This document shows, piece by piece, positions 1-10,434 of a DNA stretch of 64,000 nt (position 1 is the first letter of the stretch; each line of letters starts with the position of its first letter). The notes below the pieces were generated by a model, which was given only the letters and a program-made list of their open reading frames with translations, was not told the origin of the DNA and made no database searches. The DNA comes from Populus alba (lineage: Eukaryota; Streptophyta; Magnoliopsida; Malpighiales; Salicaceae): the NCBI RefSeq assembly GCF_005239225.2, contig NC_133302.1, positions 10,015,991-10,079,990 on the forward strand, written 5' to 3'. The position numbers and the translations under genes were made by a program.

Positions 1-2522
1 CATTTTTGAAATATTTGATCAGGACAATTTTTGAATAAGTAAGGGTCATCTAAGTAAAAGTTCTTCACTTCGTTCAAAAACTTTCCTTTGTCTTCGGTAC
101 TCCAGTGAGCTGGCAAATCTCCTGTTGCAAGAAAATTGATATTTTTAGCAAACCAAGGCATTGAACTGAGAGAAAGTAAGGATTCTTCAGGAAAGTAATC
201 ATCGATTGGTGTGATGTCAGATATCAAATCTGTTGTCACTCTTGACAAAAGATCGGCATCAATATTTTCGGTGCCTTTTTCATCCGTGATTTCTTCCTGA
301 GAATAAATCATTTGCAAATCTTCATATTCATCCAACTCAATTTTACTCAAAGTAGATTCAAGTTGATCATGAACTAATTCTTCAATATGATCTACTTCTT
401 GTAAATCATTATCATCTCCAGGCTGCTTGCAAACGTTGAAAATATTCATCTCTAATGTCATGTTTCCAAAAGATAACTTCATGAGTCCATTCCTACAATT
501 AATCAATGCATTAGAAGTTGCAAGAAACGGACGTCCTAAAATAATAGGAAATGAATTACATGCTTCAACAGGTTGCGTGTCCAAGACAATAAAATCCACA
601 GGATAAATGAATTTATCGACTTGTACTAACACATCTTCAATTATTCCTCTAGGCACTTTTACAGATCTATCGGCGAGTAAAAGAGTTACAGAAGTTGGTT
701 TTAACTCACCTAGATTGAGACTTTGAAAAACTGAATATGGAAGTAAATTCACACTAGCTCCAAGATCAAGTAAGGCTCTTTCAATTTTATGTTCTCCAAT
801 AAAGCAAGAAATTGTAGGACAACCAGGGTCTTTATATTTCAAAGCATTATTGTTCTGAAGAATGGCACTTACTTGTTCGGCTAAAAAGGCTTTCTTTTTC
901 ACATTCAGTTTTCTCTTCACAGTGCACAAATCTTTCAAAAATTTAGCATAGGAAGGAACCTGTTTAATAGCATCCAACAAAGGTATATTGATCCTTACCT
1001 GTTTGAAAATTTCAAAGATTTCAGAGTTGTGACTAACTTTCCTTTGTTTGATCATGGCATGAGGAAATGGAAGTGCTGGCGGGGAATCAGCCTTTTCTTT
1101 GCAATGTTCAGGTTCAACCCCTTCCTTACCCTCAGAGATAGACTCATCATCTTTCTCACAAGGTTCAAGAATAGGTTTTTCAATAACCTTACCACTACGA
1201 AGAGTGATGACTGATTTGACTTGATCCATGTGTTGGCTTCCAGAACTACTTGCATTTGCATTGTATTGCCCCTTTGGATTTTGCTGTGGTTGAGAAGGAA
1301 ACTTACCTTTCTCTTGGAAACTGAGAGCAGATGTTAATTTTGCAAGAGCATCTTTAAAATCGGTCATGCTTTGAGCAAGTTGAGTGTTGATTGTCTCCTG
1401 CTTTTCAATGAATGCATGCAATGTTTCCTCAAAATTTTGGAAATTATGGTGTGCTTGAAACGGTGGATGTGAAGTTTGTGCATTGTTGCTATCACTCTTC
1501 CAACTAAAATTTGGGTGATTTCTCCAACCAGGGTTATATGTTTGTGAGTATGGGTTATGGTTGGGTCTTTGGAAACTGTTTAAAGCATGGGCTTGTTCAT
1601 GGAGGCATTCCTTGAAAGAAGGCAAAGTTGGACAATCATTGGTTGCATGCTCATTTGTTTCACAGATTTGACACACAATGTCTTGAACAGATTTTAATTG
1701 ACCACTCTTTTTTAATTCTAGTGCCTCGACTTTTCTAGCTAAAGATGCAAACTTGGCTTGGAGGTTATGATCTTCCCTAAGGTTGTGCATACCCCCACTA
1801 GATGTATGAGGTTGAGTTTTACCTGGTGCCTCATAAGTACCTGTGGTGTCCCAATTTTGAGCATTTTCAGCTAGCAAGTCTAGGTACTCCATTGCTTCAT
1901 TAGGGTCTTTATCTTCAAAAGTTCCATTGCACATCAATTCAACCATTTGCCTATCTCTAGGTGTTAAACCCTCATAAAAATGTGAAACCAATCTCCATGT
2001 TTCAAAACCATGATGTGGGCAAGTATTAAGCAAATCTCGATACCTATCCCAACATTGGTAAAATGTTTCTCCTGGCTTTTGAGTGAAAGTGATGATTTGT
2101 CTTTTGAAAGAGTTTGTTCTGTGAGATGGAAAAAACTTCTTTAAAAATTGTTGTTGCATATCATCCCAAGCACGAATGGATCCTGGTCTCAAATTTTGTA
2201 GCCATGTTTTAGCTTTATCTTTTAATGAAAAAGGAAAAAGCTTTAATCGAATGGTGTTCATGCTACAATTTGAGTCATTATATGTATTACAGACCTCCTC
2301 AAATTCCCTTAAATGCAAGTATGGATTTTCTACGTCTAAGCCATGAAAGGATGGTAAAAGTTGAATAATGCCTGGCTTAAAATTAAAATGAGATGCATCA
2401 GGAGGGAAAACTATGCATGAGGGTGCACTTGTTCTTGTGGGATTCATGTGGTCTCTAAGTGTTCTCATACGGTTATTCTCATTATTCTCATTATGAAGGG
2501 ATTGATTATCTTCTTCGGCCAT
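1..2522 (-). CDS. Ty3/gypsy gag-protease polyprotein, open to window edge, RT/RNase H region apparently absent
   Basis: Reading leftwards from the ATG at 2522 the frame stays open for 840 codons to the window edge. In order it shows a retrotransposon gag domain (about residues 60-200, with KAKTWLQNL and YRDLLNTCPHHG), a CCHC zinc knuckle (CQICETNEHATNDC, about 281-294), a linker, and a retropepsin-like protease with LLDLGASVNLLP (about 580-595) and ILGRPFLATSNALI. About 70 residues later come KGTENIDADLLSR, which resembles the last residues of plant gypsy RNase H, and then PWFAKNINFLATGDLP and DDPYLFKNCPDQI, which resemble the segment before the integrase zinc finger. No reverse transcriptase or RNase H core lies between them. 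DLGAS protease and the tRNA-Asp primer site point to the Athila/Tat side of Ty3/gypsy. I infer a non-autonomous copy made by an in-frame internal deletion. The integrase would lie left of the window and cannot be judged. Confidence 0.85.
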   Translation of the reverse strand, partial: MAEEDNQSLHNENNENNRMRTLRDHMNPTRTSAPSCIVFPPDASHFNFKPGIIQLLPSFHGLDVENPYLHLREFEEVCNTYNDSNCSMNTIRLKLFPFSLKDKAKTWLQNLRPGSIRAWDDMQQQFLKKFFPSHRTNSFKRQIITFTQKPGETFYQCWDRYRDLLNTCPHHGFETWRLVSHFYEGLTPRDRQMVELMCNGTFEDKDPNEAMEYLDLLAENAQNWDTTGTYEAPGKTQPHTSSGGMHNLREDHNLQAKFASLARKVEALELKKSGQLKSVQDIVCQICETNEHATNDCPTLPSFKECLHEQAHALNSFQRPNHNPYSQTYNPGWRNHPNFSWKSDSNNAQTSHPPFQAHHNFQNFEETLHAFIEKQETINTQLAQSMTDFKDALAKLTSALSFQEKGKFPSQPQQNPKGQYNANASSSGSQHMDQVKSVITLRSGKVIEKPILEPCEKDDESISEGKEGVEPEHCKEKADSPPALPFPHAMIKQRKVSHNSEIFEIFKQVRINIPLLDAIKQVPSYAKFLKDLCTVKRKLNVKKKAFLAEQVSAILQNNNALKYKDPGCPTISCFIGEHKIERALLDLGASVNLLPYSVFQSLNLGELKPTSVTLLLADRSVKVPRGIIEDVLVQVDKFIYPVDFIVLDTQPVEACNSFPIILGRPFLATSNALINCRNGLMKLSFGNMTLEMNIFNVCKQPGDDNDLQEVDHIEELVHDQLESTLSKIELDEYEDLQMIYSQEEITDEKGTENIDADLLSRVTTDLISDITPIDDYFPEESLLSLSSMPWFAKNINFLATGDLPAHWSTEDKGKFLNEVKNFYLDDPYLFKNCPDQIFQK

Positions 2523-2728
2523 ATTTTCTGAAAATGATGAGGATACCCTACAAAGTCTACCACTTAATGTACGTGACCAAACTCTCATGCACGTGTAAGA
2601 AGAGAATAAAAGCAAGAAAAGAAAATATAAGAAAAAGAAACAAAACAAAACAAAGGAAACAAAAATAGATAAAATGAAAAGTGAAAAGAGAAAATAAATT
2701 AAATATTATAATTTATACAAGAATTTAC

Positions 2729-2747
2729 CTCCCCGGCAACGGCGCCA
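2729..2747 (-). other. Primer binding site (tRNA-Asp type) of the gypsy element
   Basis: The plus strand reads CTCCCCGGCAACGGCGCCA, the 3' end of plant tRNA-Asp including CCA, so the minus strand is the complementary primer site TGGCGCCGTTGCCGGGGAG. It lies six bases inside the LTR end and about 0.2 kb before the gag ATG. The interval 2523-2728 is the untranslated leader, purine-rich with no ORF of its own. The site fixes element orientation (minus) and LTR position. Confidence 0.9.
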
Positions 2748-2753
2748 AAAACT

Positions 2754-4502
2754 TGACACGACCAAAAGCTTGATGTCTTTTCCCAAGTGCAGGAGTGTCG
2801 AAGTAATAAATAACCCGGTAAGACCGGGGTCGAACCACAGAGAGGTTAATTGTATAAATTATAAATAACAAGACGATAACAACAACAACAACAACAATAA
2901 CAATAACAATAATAATAATTATAATACTCAGTACGTGGCGTTGTTACACCTGAGAATGATCCAAAAGATCGGGTCACAGGTTTCCAGCCTATATACTGAG
3001 TTTATGAAAAGATCAAAGGGATATATTACAGAATGTAAATAACAACAACAACAATAATAATAAAAATAATAGTAGTAGTAGTAGTAGTAATAGAAGTAGA
3101 TGAAGAAATTAATGAGAACTTTGAGTTAGAAGATTAATGTAAGGATTAAACAATGATAAAAACGAATGTCAAGGTTAGAGGATCCACTAATGGTACTTCA
3201 AACAAGTATAATATAAACTCTTATTACTCAATTGGAAACCACACATAAAGGAGGTTCCAATCAGATTATAAATTGTTAACATGATTACATTAGTTATCTT
3301 ATTCGAATAAAGCTAATACTTGTAAATGTTGGCAGGCATTCATGATTATAACTTATGTTAACAACAAATCAAGTCCCTTTCATAGCTCAGGTGTCGGTTA
3401 TACCATACAGTATGGGCTATGAAAGTACCAAGTATTTGTTGTACCAAGTGTTATACAACATAAATCTAGATTAACCATTTAACAAGCAAAGTATTAAAAG
3501 TGAACAAGATAACAAATATAAAACATGTTAGTATCCAACGTTAAGGTCCATGTTAAGTTTATATTATACTTATTCTTACACCATTAGTGTACCCTTTTCA
3601 CCTTGACATAATTAACTTAACTAAACATAATGAAAGAAAGAAACATAAATAAACAAGATAAGAACATAAATGAGAAAGAAGTTAACTAAGTAAAAGAAAG
3701 GAAATGAAGTGCATAAACTTGATATTAATGAAAGCAAGACATAAGCAATACAAAGAGAGAAAGCAAGAGCATGATCTTGATCTGGAAACCAAGATGCCTC
3801 AATACATGGTAAGTGCCTCCTTTTATAGGCCAAAATTTGGAACTATTGATTTGTTGACTAATTGATGAGTGGGTGGCCACATCTTGACTAGATAACAATC
3901 CTTATCTTCTTGTCTGATCAAGACGTCATTGCTAACATCATAATTTGCCCAGAATCCTGAAGAATGTTCTAGGAAATTGTCTCAGCTTTCCAACAAAAAA
4001 AAGATGAGGTCATTTGGACTTCTAGAACTCAAGATATGGGCTGAACACTAAATAGTGTTTGGGCTGCAGGACAGCTTCGGACTTCTTCGTTGTTCCTTCA
4101 ATTTGGACTTCAAAACGACCTTTTCAAATCTTGGGCTCCTCATGAAAGTTGTAGGCTTTTGTCTTACCTTTCCATCCATATAAAATGGACCTAAATCAAA
4201 AATCTAGAGCTCCAGATATGATCCAATTACCGAGCAATGTTCCGGTTTGGACTGCACCGACATCTCTTTTCTAAGTTTGGCCATCTCTTTGTCCTTTAAC
4301 TTTCAATGCTTAAACTCATCAATCAATCCTTTTATTTATGTGATAGTCCTGCATTTAAAATGAGCATTTACCATAAATTAAGGTATCTTATAATATCAAA
4401 CTTGTTATTATAAAACATGCTTTAGTTAAGGAGTTATTGATACTTCAAGTGCAAAATGATGATATAAAACCTTGATAAACATGCACTTTTAAGTACTAAT
4501 CA
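2754..4502 (-). repeat. 5' LTR of the Ty3/gypsy element
   Basis: The LTR begins at TGACACGACC next to the primer site and is taken to end at ACTAATCA (4502), giving TG...CA termini and about 1.75 kb. The block around 2790-2850 (GTCGAAGTAATAAATAACCCGG, shown here in part as GTCGAAGTAATAAATAACCC) is of a kind conserved in plant gypsy LTRs. It contains AAC/AAT and GTA microsatellites (2876-2925, 3040-3090). The outer boundary is inferred from the terminal dinucleotide only. The partner LTR is outside the window, so a target duplication cannot be tested. A C-rich stretch (CATCCCCCAT) just beyond 4502 looks like a polypurine tract on the minus strand and could mean another element body lay to the right. 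Confidence 0.7.
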
Positions 4503-4859
4503 TCCCCCATATCCTACACTAGGTCAAATGAAAGCAGATATAAAATCCCTTACAAATTAATTTAAGTAACAAATATCCAAATAATTCTTAAATAATGATG
4601 TTTTAATTACTTATTTGCAAATTCTCCATCTACTAGACTGTGTTTTATTATTATCTACCATGTTAGTTGTATGCATTAGTTTATTGACAGTAGAGGAAAA
4701 AAACCTAATGTAAGGCCCTTTCAGCTTAAATTATAACTTAGATAGTAATATGTGGAAAATTTTAGTTGAGGAGACACCTTACATTTTAGCATAGCACATG
4801 TTAAATCATAGCATCATCCTGAAAGCAAAACACATGTTAAATAAAAGCATTCAACATTC

Positions 4860-5157
4860 TTTATCCCCAAAAAATAATTAGCATTTTTCTCTTTGCTAGA
4901 GTTTGATATCTTGGCTTGGATATGTCCTGAAATTCTCTCTAGCAAGTCTTTCACATCAAGCTCAAGCTCAAGCTCGGTCTGCTTTTTTATTGCTTATGTT
5001 TGTCATTGAAGTAAAGATAATTAAATCATAATCTCACATTAAAAACAATAAGTAAAACAAAAGATATTTAAGCATTAAAATCCAATACTATAGTACCTCG
5101 TCACTTGCCTCAAGTTCAGCTTGCCTTTTCCGGAGTACCTCGTCACTTGCCTCATCA
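4860..5157 (-). pseudogene. Possible two-exon remnant of an unidentified gene
   Basis: On the minus strand 5157-5095 reads as an acidic heptad-like peptide (ASDEVLRKRQAELEASDEVL), is followed by a GT, and 4983-4870 resumes after AAAAAGCAG with TELELELDVKDLLERISGH. A 20-base unit encoding ASDEV occurs twice (near 5093 and 5134). Coding-like composition in AT-rich surroundings and a plausible splice pair are the only support. I do not recognise the protein. It may be a captured or decayed exon pair. Confidence 0.25.
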
Positions 5158-7044
5158 TTAGTAACTTGTTAAGGCATCATAAACATATAAGAATTTTATC
5201 ATAACCATTCACAGTTATGTAGTCAAAACCATCAATTTGTGGATACATCCAAATTAAAAAAATATGTACCTAAATTAAACAAGTTAGGTCACGGGTTTTT
5301 TACAATATGGATTTATCTTTTATTAATTTAAATAAATAAATTTAATGAATACAGTCAGGTAAATATCTCATTTTGTGTAATTAAATATCTTAATCTACTT
5401 TCATCTCTTAATTTGTTTCAATTTCTCCTTTTTGTAATTGTTAATGACTTTTTTAGTTTATTTACATAAAAAATTATTGATTTATTTAATTAGATGTTTG
5501 CATAGACTTTTAAATTTACACTTTTATTTTTTTATGTGAAAAAAATATCGAAGTAGCCTGTATACCCAATATTTTTCCGAGGAAAAAAATTATAACCTGC
5601 GACAAAGTGTGAGTTAGATAGCTATTTTATTTTATTTTATTTTTAGTGATATATATTATCTTTCAAGTAATGATATACCACTTAATGTACCATATGCAGT
5701 AATGTAATTATATCATTAAAATTCATCAATAAAAAATGAAGAGAAGTTATTAATATTATGCAATAAAAATAAAAATTGAGTATAAATACATACATGCAAA
5801 TAAATGAAGGAAAGTTGTGGCCTTATCGATATACTAGATATATAATTGTTCGAGTATTTATATATAGTTAATTATTTGATTATATTCTCATAATTTAATG
5901 TGTGTGTTGTTATAATTATTATAATTATATTTATATTTATTTGTATTATTTTTAGTAATTTTAAATAAGAATAGTAATATATATCTCATATCAGTTAAAA
6001 ATGCTTATCCCAAATTTTATATATTTTCTATAGCATTTTTTCTATTTCAACTTGGTATCAATATTTAATTTTGTATTATTAATTGAAATTGAATTTATAA
6101 ATTTTCTATTCTAAAACTAAAATACAAAAATAATAGAAATCTTAATATATATAATATTCTCATTTTATTGATATATATTAATTTAAATACTTGATCACTG
6201 TCAATTTGTTTTTAAAAAATACTATTATATTACTTGATTTGCAATTTTATTAAGAATAAGGACTTTGTTGCAAAGTCTACCCCACGTACTGTTATAAAAT
6301 TTTATAAAATTTAAATGACTTTAAGGATCTTGATTAAGAGATAATTTTCATAATTTTTCATTTTATTAAAAAAATATTCAATATGCATCTTAAATCGAAT
6401 TTTATGATATTAACTTAAGTAAAAATACTTTAGAATAAACTTATGCTAGGAAACTATAATTCAAGATTTTAGTTAAAAGTTTTTCTCATAATTTTTTTCT
6501 TTTAACTTGGTACCAATGTTTAATTTTTTTTTATTTACATATGTGGCTTAAAGGATCCAAATTCTAAGTTAATTTTTTAATATATAGAAAGTATTATTTT
6601 GTTAAAATTTAAATTTATTGATATGTAAGTAATTCATGTGTTTTAATCATAAAATACACTTACAATTTTATCTATTTTATTATTATAAATTATATATTGA
6701 TTGATGTTGTAGTTACAGTCCCACTTAGTTATCTTCCTTTACTTCAAAATTGGAGTTTTATGGTCAATATTGATATAAAATACTACATAAGAATATATTT
6801 TTCTATCCTAAATTTTGGATACAAAAGGTAACTAAACTCTATAAATTTAACCTTATTGATCCTCTTACTTGATCCTGTTACTGAGGAGCTCAAAAATAAA
6901 ATGCCTTGTATTAAATAAACGTATGTTAATTTAATACATCAAGAGAAAGCATATTTCATAAACTTAATGGATCATGATATAATTTTTTTAAACCATGTTA
7001 TTAATATTTTTTTATAATAAAACATTAAATTCTTACTAATGCCA
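5158..7044. other. AT-rich intergenic stretch, nothing recognised
   Basis: Very AT-rich sequence with short homopolymers and no ORF, splice pattern or repeat boundary that I can defend. It ends at the TIR element starting near 7045. Confidence 0.5.
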
Positions 7045-7977
7045 TGTTTGTTTCCCGGAAAGTAGTTTATGAGAAATTATTTTCCAAACTTTCCTGTGTT
7101 TGTTTATCATTAGGAAAGTTGGTCAATGAAAAACACTGTCCAATCAATTTCAGTCAAAGAAAAATTTGATTTGGTTTTCAGGAAAGTGTTTTCCCTTTAG
7201 TTGTGTTTGTTTTCTGGAAAATGATTTCCAAGAAATCACTTTCCAAACTTTCTTATGTTTGTTTGCCAGTAGAAAAGTTGGCCAATGGAAAACACTTTCT
7301 AGTAAAAGAAAAATTTGGCTTGGTTTTTAGGAAAGTATTTTCCTGAAAAATTTAGGGGGAAAACACTTTTCGAAAGTTGTGAAAAATTTAGAAATATCAT
7401 TATTTGCTGATTATATATTTTTGTTTTGAATATTTATTTTTCAATTTCATCTCTTAAAATTTTATTTTTATATTAACTTTGATTCTTATTTTTATAATTG
7501 TTATTTGCTTTTTTCTTATTATATTTTTATTGAAATTTTTTATATATCAAATTTGGTCCTTATTCTTTTAATTGTTACTTATTTTATTTGAAATAATTTA
7601 TAAAATGTTGATTATTATTATTTTAATTTCTTTATCTTTTATTTTTTTTTTAATTTTTTAAATTTGATCTATATTATTTTGATTATTATTTATTTTATTT
7701 GAGATAATTTATGAAATTATATTTTTTTTTCAATTTCATTCTCATTCAACTTTTTAATTTGTAAGATTTGTTTCTCATTATTTTAAACTTGAGAAAAATA
7801 AAATATTAATAAGTTATTTTCCAGCTCATTTTCCATGACATAATCAAACACTGGAAAGTGTTTTCCAACTCATTTTCCATTACACTACCAAACATTGAAA
7901 AATAATTTCTCGAAATTCACTTTCCCCGGAATTTACTTTCCAAAAAAAACCTACTTTCCAGCAAACAAACGGAACCA
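7045..7977. mobile_element. Non-autonomous TIR element (MULE- or hAT-like), ~0.93 kb
   Basis: The left end TGTTTGTTTCCCGGAAAGTAG is matched in inverted orientation at the right end (right strand read inward: CGTTTGTTTGCTGGAAAGTAG). AATGCCA flanks both ends exactly (7038-7044 and 7978-7984), and the match extends to nine bases with one mismatch. Inside the left end two imperfect direct copies of a ~155-base unit (from about 7045 and 7200, each with TGTTTGTTT, CTTTCCAAACTTTC and AAAAATTTG) form subterminal repeats. The right end has shorter repeats (AACTCATTTTCCAT). No coding capacity. A nine-base target duplication would favour Mutator-like; eight would favour hAT. Confidence 0.7.
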
Positions 7978-7984
7978 AATGCCA

Positions 7985-8825
7985 CACTTTAACGAAAATT
8001 TCTAACAAGCTCCTACAATGTAATCAAAAGCATGATAATTTTTTCAAAGAAAGAAAGGAAAAAAAAAGAACCCATGATAATGATAAAAAATTCAGATTTT
8101 TATATAAATTGATTTTCAATTGATGGCAACAGTTTCAATTGTCTTGGCTCTTGACCTTTTCTTGCTAATGGGAATTCCAAGTGCCTAGCTACCACTCCAA
8201 TGCAGCTCTTCTGGCCAAGGAACAATCGTTTATGTTTTGTTATAAGGCAACAAAATCTATATAAAAAAAAAAGAGAAATCCATGTACATGGCTCAAAAAA
8301 ATGAGAAAAATAACTGAAAAAACAAAATAAATTTCATATATATATATATATATATGAACATAAATACTGAAAAATCCGTAACAAAATCAAAGCACAAAAA
8401 CAGCAAAAAACCTCTGTATATGTATAAGACTAGGAAGAGCTGCAAAGTGCATCAGCAGAGATCAACATGGATGTTTATACTTTCATGACTAGAGCACGTA
8501 ACAGAATATATGGAAGGTGACAATTTGCATTAATTCAGCACACATTGACAAAGGCTTGTTTAGTACGGCAGCACATTCTGAAACCAAATATTCAAAAGTA
8601 CCTCCATTTACAGGTTTGCAATTATACAAAACAAGCACAAAATTTCCATGAAGAATTCCCCCATAAGATTGACATGGTTGAACCAAACACTGCCAGTCTC
8701 AAAACATTGAAACGATTGATCAAGAAAACTTGATAGTCCTTCCACCTTTCCCCACAAATATCGCTACCTACTCGATGTTCCTGGCACTCATTTCTCAATT
8801 CTCCTTTCCCTAACAAACCGTCTCC
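7985..8825. other. Intergenic; signal-peptide-like 21-codon relic, nothing else
   Basis: A short plus-strand frame at 8123-8188 reads MATVSIVLALDLFLLMGIPS and then alanine and a stop, which looks like a secretory signal peptide cut off by a stop; no continuation was found. An AT run sits at 8338-8357. ORFs at 8489-8816 look like chance frames. Confidence 0.35.
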
Positions 8826-8923
8826 GTCGACTCATAATTCAGCATCTTCTCATATCCCAAGAAAATTATTTATATTAATATACCTATTTGCACCTCTAGC
8901 AACATAAAAGTTAAACAATGGTC
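8826..8923 (-). pseudogene. Decayed second copy of the ITPK 3' coding end
   Basis: The sequence matches the 3' part of the ITPK gene at about 9523-9630: both contain GACTCATAATT, ATCTTCTCATA, GAAAAT.ATTTATAT.AATA, TACCT.TT.GCA and CTCTAGCA in the same order. It corresponds to the conserved DINYFPGYEKIPNYES segment on the minus strand but is shortened and out of frame. The copy lies about 0.5 kb beyond the stop of the better-preserved gene, so a local tandem duplication followed by decay is the simplest reading. Confidence 0.75.
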
Positions 8924-9442
8924 ACAGAGAGAAAAGGAAACCGATGTAAATTAAATCAGTAAAAAACACACCCTCTTAAAGAGATTCAAGATAATATATA
9001 TGGTGATTTTGAATAACTTTTGAGCAAAAAGGTATTGGCTAAAGTTAAACTTCAGGATCTCAAAAAAACATTTATGTACCATTCTTTGGCATTCAGTGGC
9101 TTTTGCAACTGCGGTTTGAAAAAATAGATTGTAGCTTTTTTTAATCAAGGTTTTTTTAATAGAACCCGTGCAAAACTGTGGTGGGTATTGATTAACAAAA
9201 CAGTTCAAATCTATGGTTGAGGCAAAACGCATACCAAAACAAACAGACATACAAGTTTATCTAACTAGATAGAAACGATATGGCATATTTGCATAATTGC
9301 AAGGCTTTTTATTATACTAAAACATCAACTATTTGATAAAAAGAAGCTACATTTGACAGGAGATAAAACAAAGTAAGCATGAAATCGCCAAGAAGAAGAA
9401 CAAACAGACATGCAGCTGCTTACTTATAACGGTCCCATTAAG

Positions 9443-10434
9443 TCAATCATCATCATGCTCCCTCACCATGCTGACATCTCCACTCTTGTTCTTTTCCATG
9501 GAATGCAATAAAAAATCTGTCAACACAGACTCATAATTAGGTATCTTCTCATACCCAGGAAAATAATTTATATCAATAATAAGATACCTGTTAGCATCTC
9601 TAGCATCCCTAATCACGTCAAAGTTCAACAAACTGATCCCAGTTTCTTCCTTCATTGACTTGGCTACTTCCTCAACAAAATCCACCGCGGCATCTCCACT
9701 CTGTCAAACTCCCCGCCGCCGCCACAATCAGTCTTCTCCTCCAAATTGGATATTTGCGAAAACGGCAGCAGACCCTTCAATGTAACCAATTTGCCCTCTT
9801 TAATATCGGGCAACGATTTCCTCTTGACACATTTCACAAAATCACCAACCACGTAGACTTTAAAAATAACCCCACCGTGATTAACAAATTCTTGCATTAT
9901 AATCATCCGTGACTCTAACTTGTCTAATCCTTCCTTATCAAAAACTAAATACATTTTATGAGAGGTCTCACTCCCATCGGCCATTAACGGTTTAGCGATC
10001 AGCGGAAACCCTAATTTCTTAATTAAATCATCGGAATTCTTCATCATGGTTTCTGAATCAGAAAAAAAAAATGTTGTCAAGGCACATCTAAAACTTGATT
10101 TCTTTCAGAAACTTTTAAATTACTTACGACTTGAAGCATCAAAATCCGATCATGGAGTCTCTGGATGGAATCAAGAGGATCAATGATGGGAGCATCAGGG
10201 TTCAGAGAGGAGAAGTGCAGGAGCTGGGACATCCAATCTGGGCCGTAGAGTTTATGGATGACGCAATCCAAGGGTCCTTGTTCGATAAGAGGTCTTGAAG
10301 GATCGATGGGGATGAGATCAATGTTGTGTTGGTCTGCGTGGTGGATGAGAGAGGGTTGGATGAAGGTTTTGGGTTTTTTTGGGTGGCAGTGTGTAGCCTA
10401 CGCGGTGGCGTTTTGAGTGGGTAAACGAGGACAT
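9443..10434 (-). pseudogene. ITPK: Inositol-tetrakisphosphate 1-kinase (ITPK family), intronless, three frameshifts
   Basis: ITPKs are ATP-grasp kinases that phosphorylate inositol tris- and tetrakisphosphates on the way to phytate. Conserved blocks appear in order on the minus strand: [91 protein letters not shown] and the metal-binding end DINYFPGYEKIPNYES, stopping at 9443. Starting at the ATG at 10434 (MSSFTHSKRHRVGY) gives about 330 codons, normal for the family. Three single-base lesions break it: an extra A in a seven-A run (plus strand T run 10374-10380), a missing base near 10077 (after LDVP) and a missing base near 9685 (before [10 protein letters not shown]). All intervening protein is well conserved, so the lesions are young or are assembly errors. 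An intron explanation is unlikely, because each junction needs only one base. Confidence 0.85.

Noticed and set aside
2754..4502. Possible gene in 3621-3833 (70-codon minus ORF)
   Set aside because: Inside the gypsy LTR, low complexity, no family similarity.
8489..9250. Several ORFs of 60-99 codons beside the ITPK gene
   Set aside because: No recognisable protein; they overlap the decayed ITPK copy and the 3' flank.
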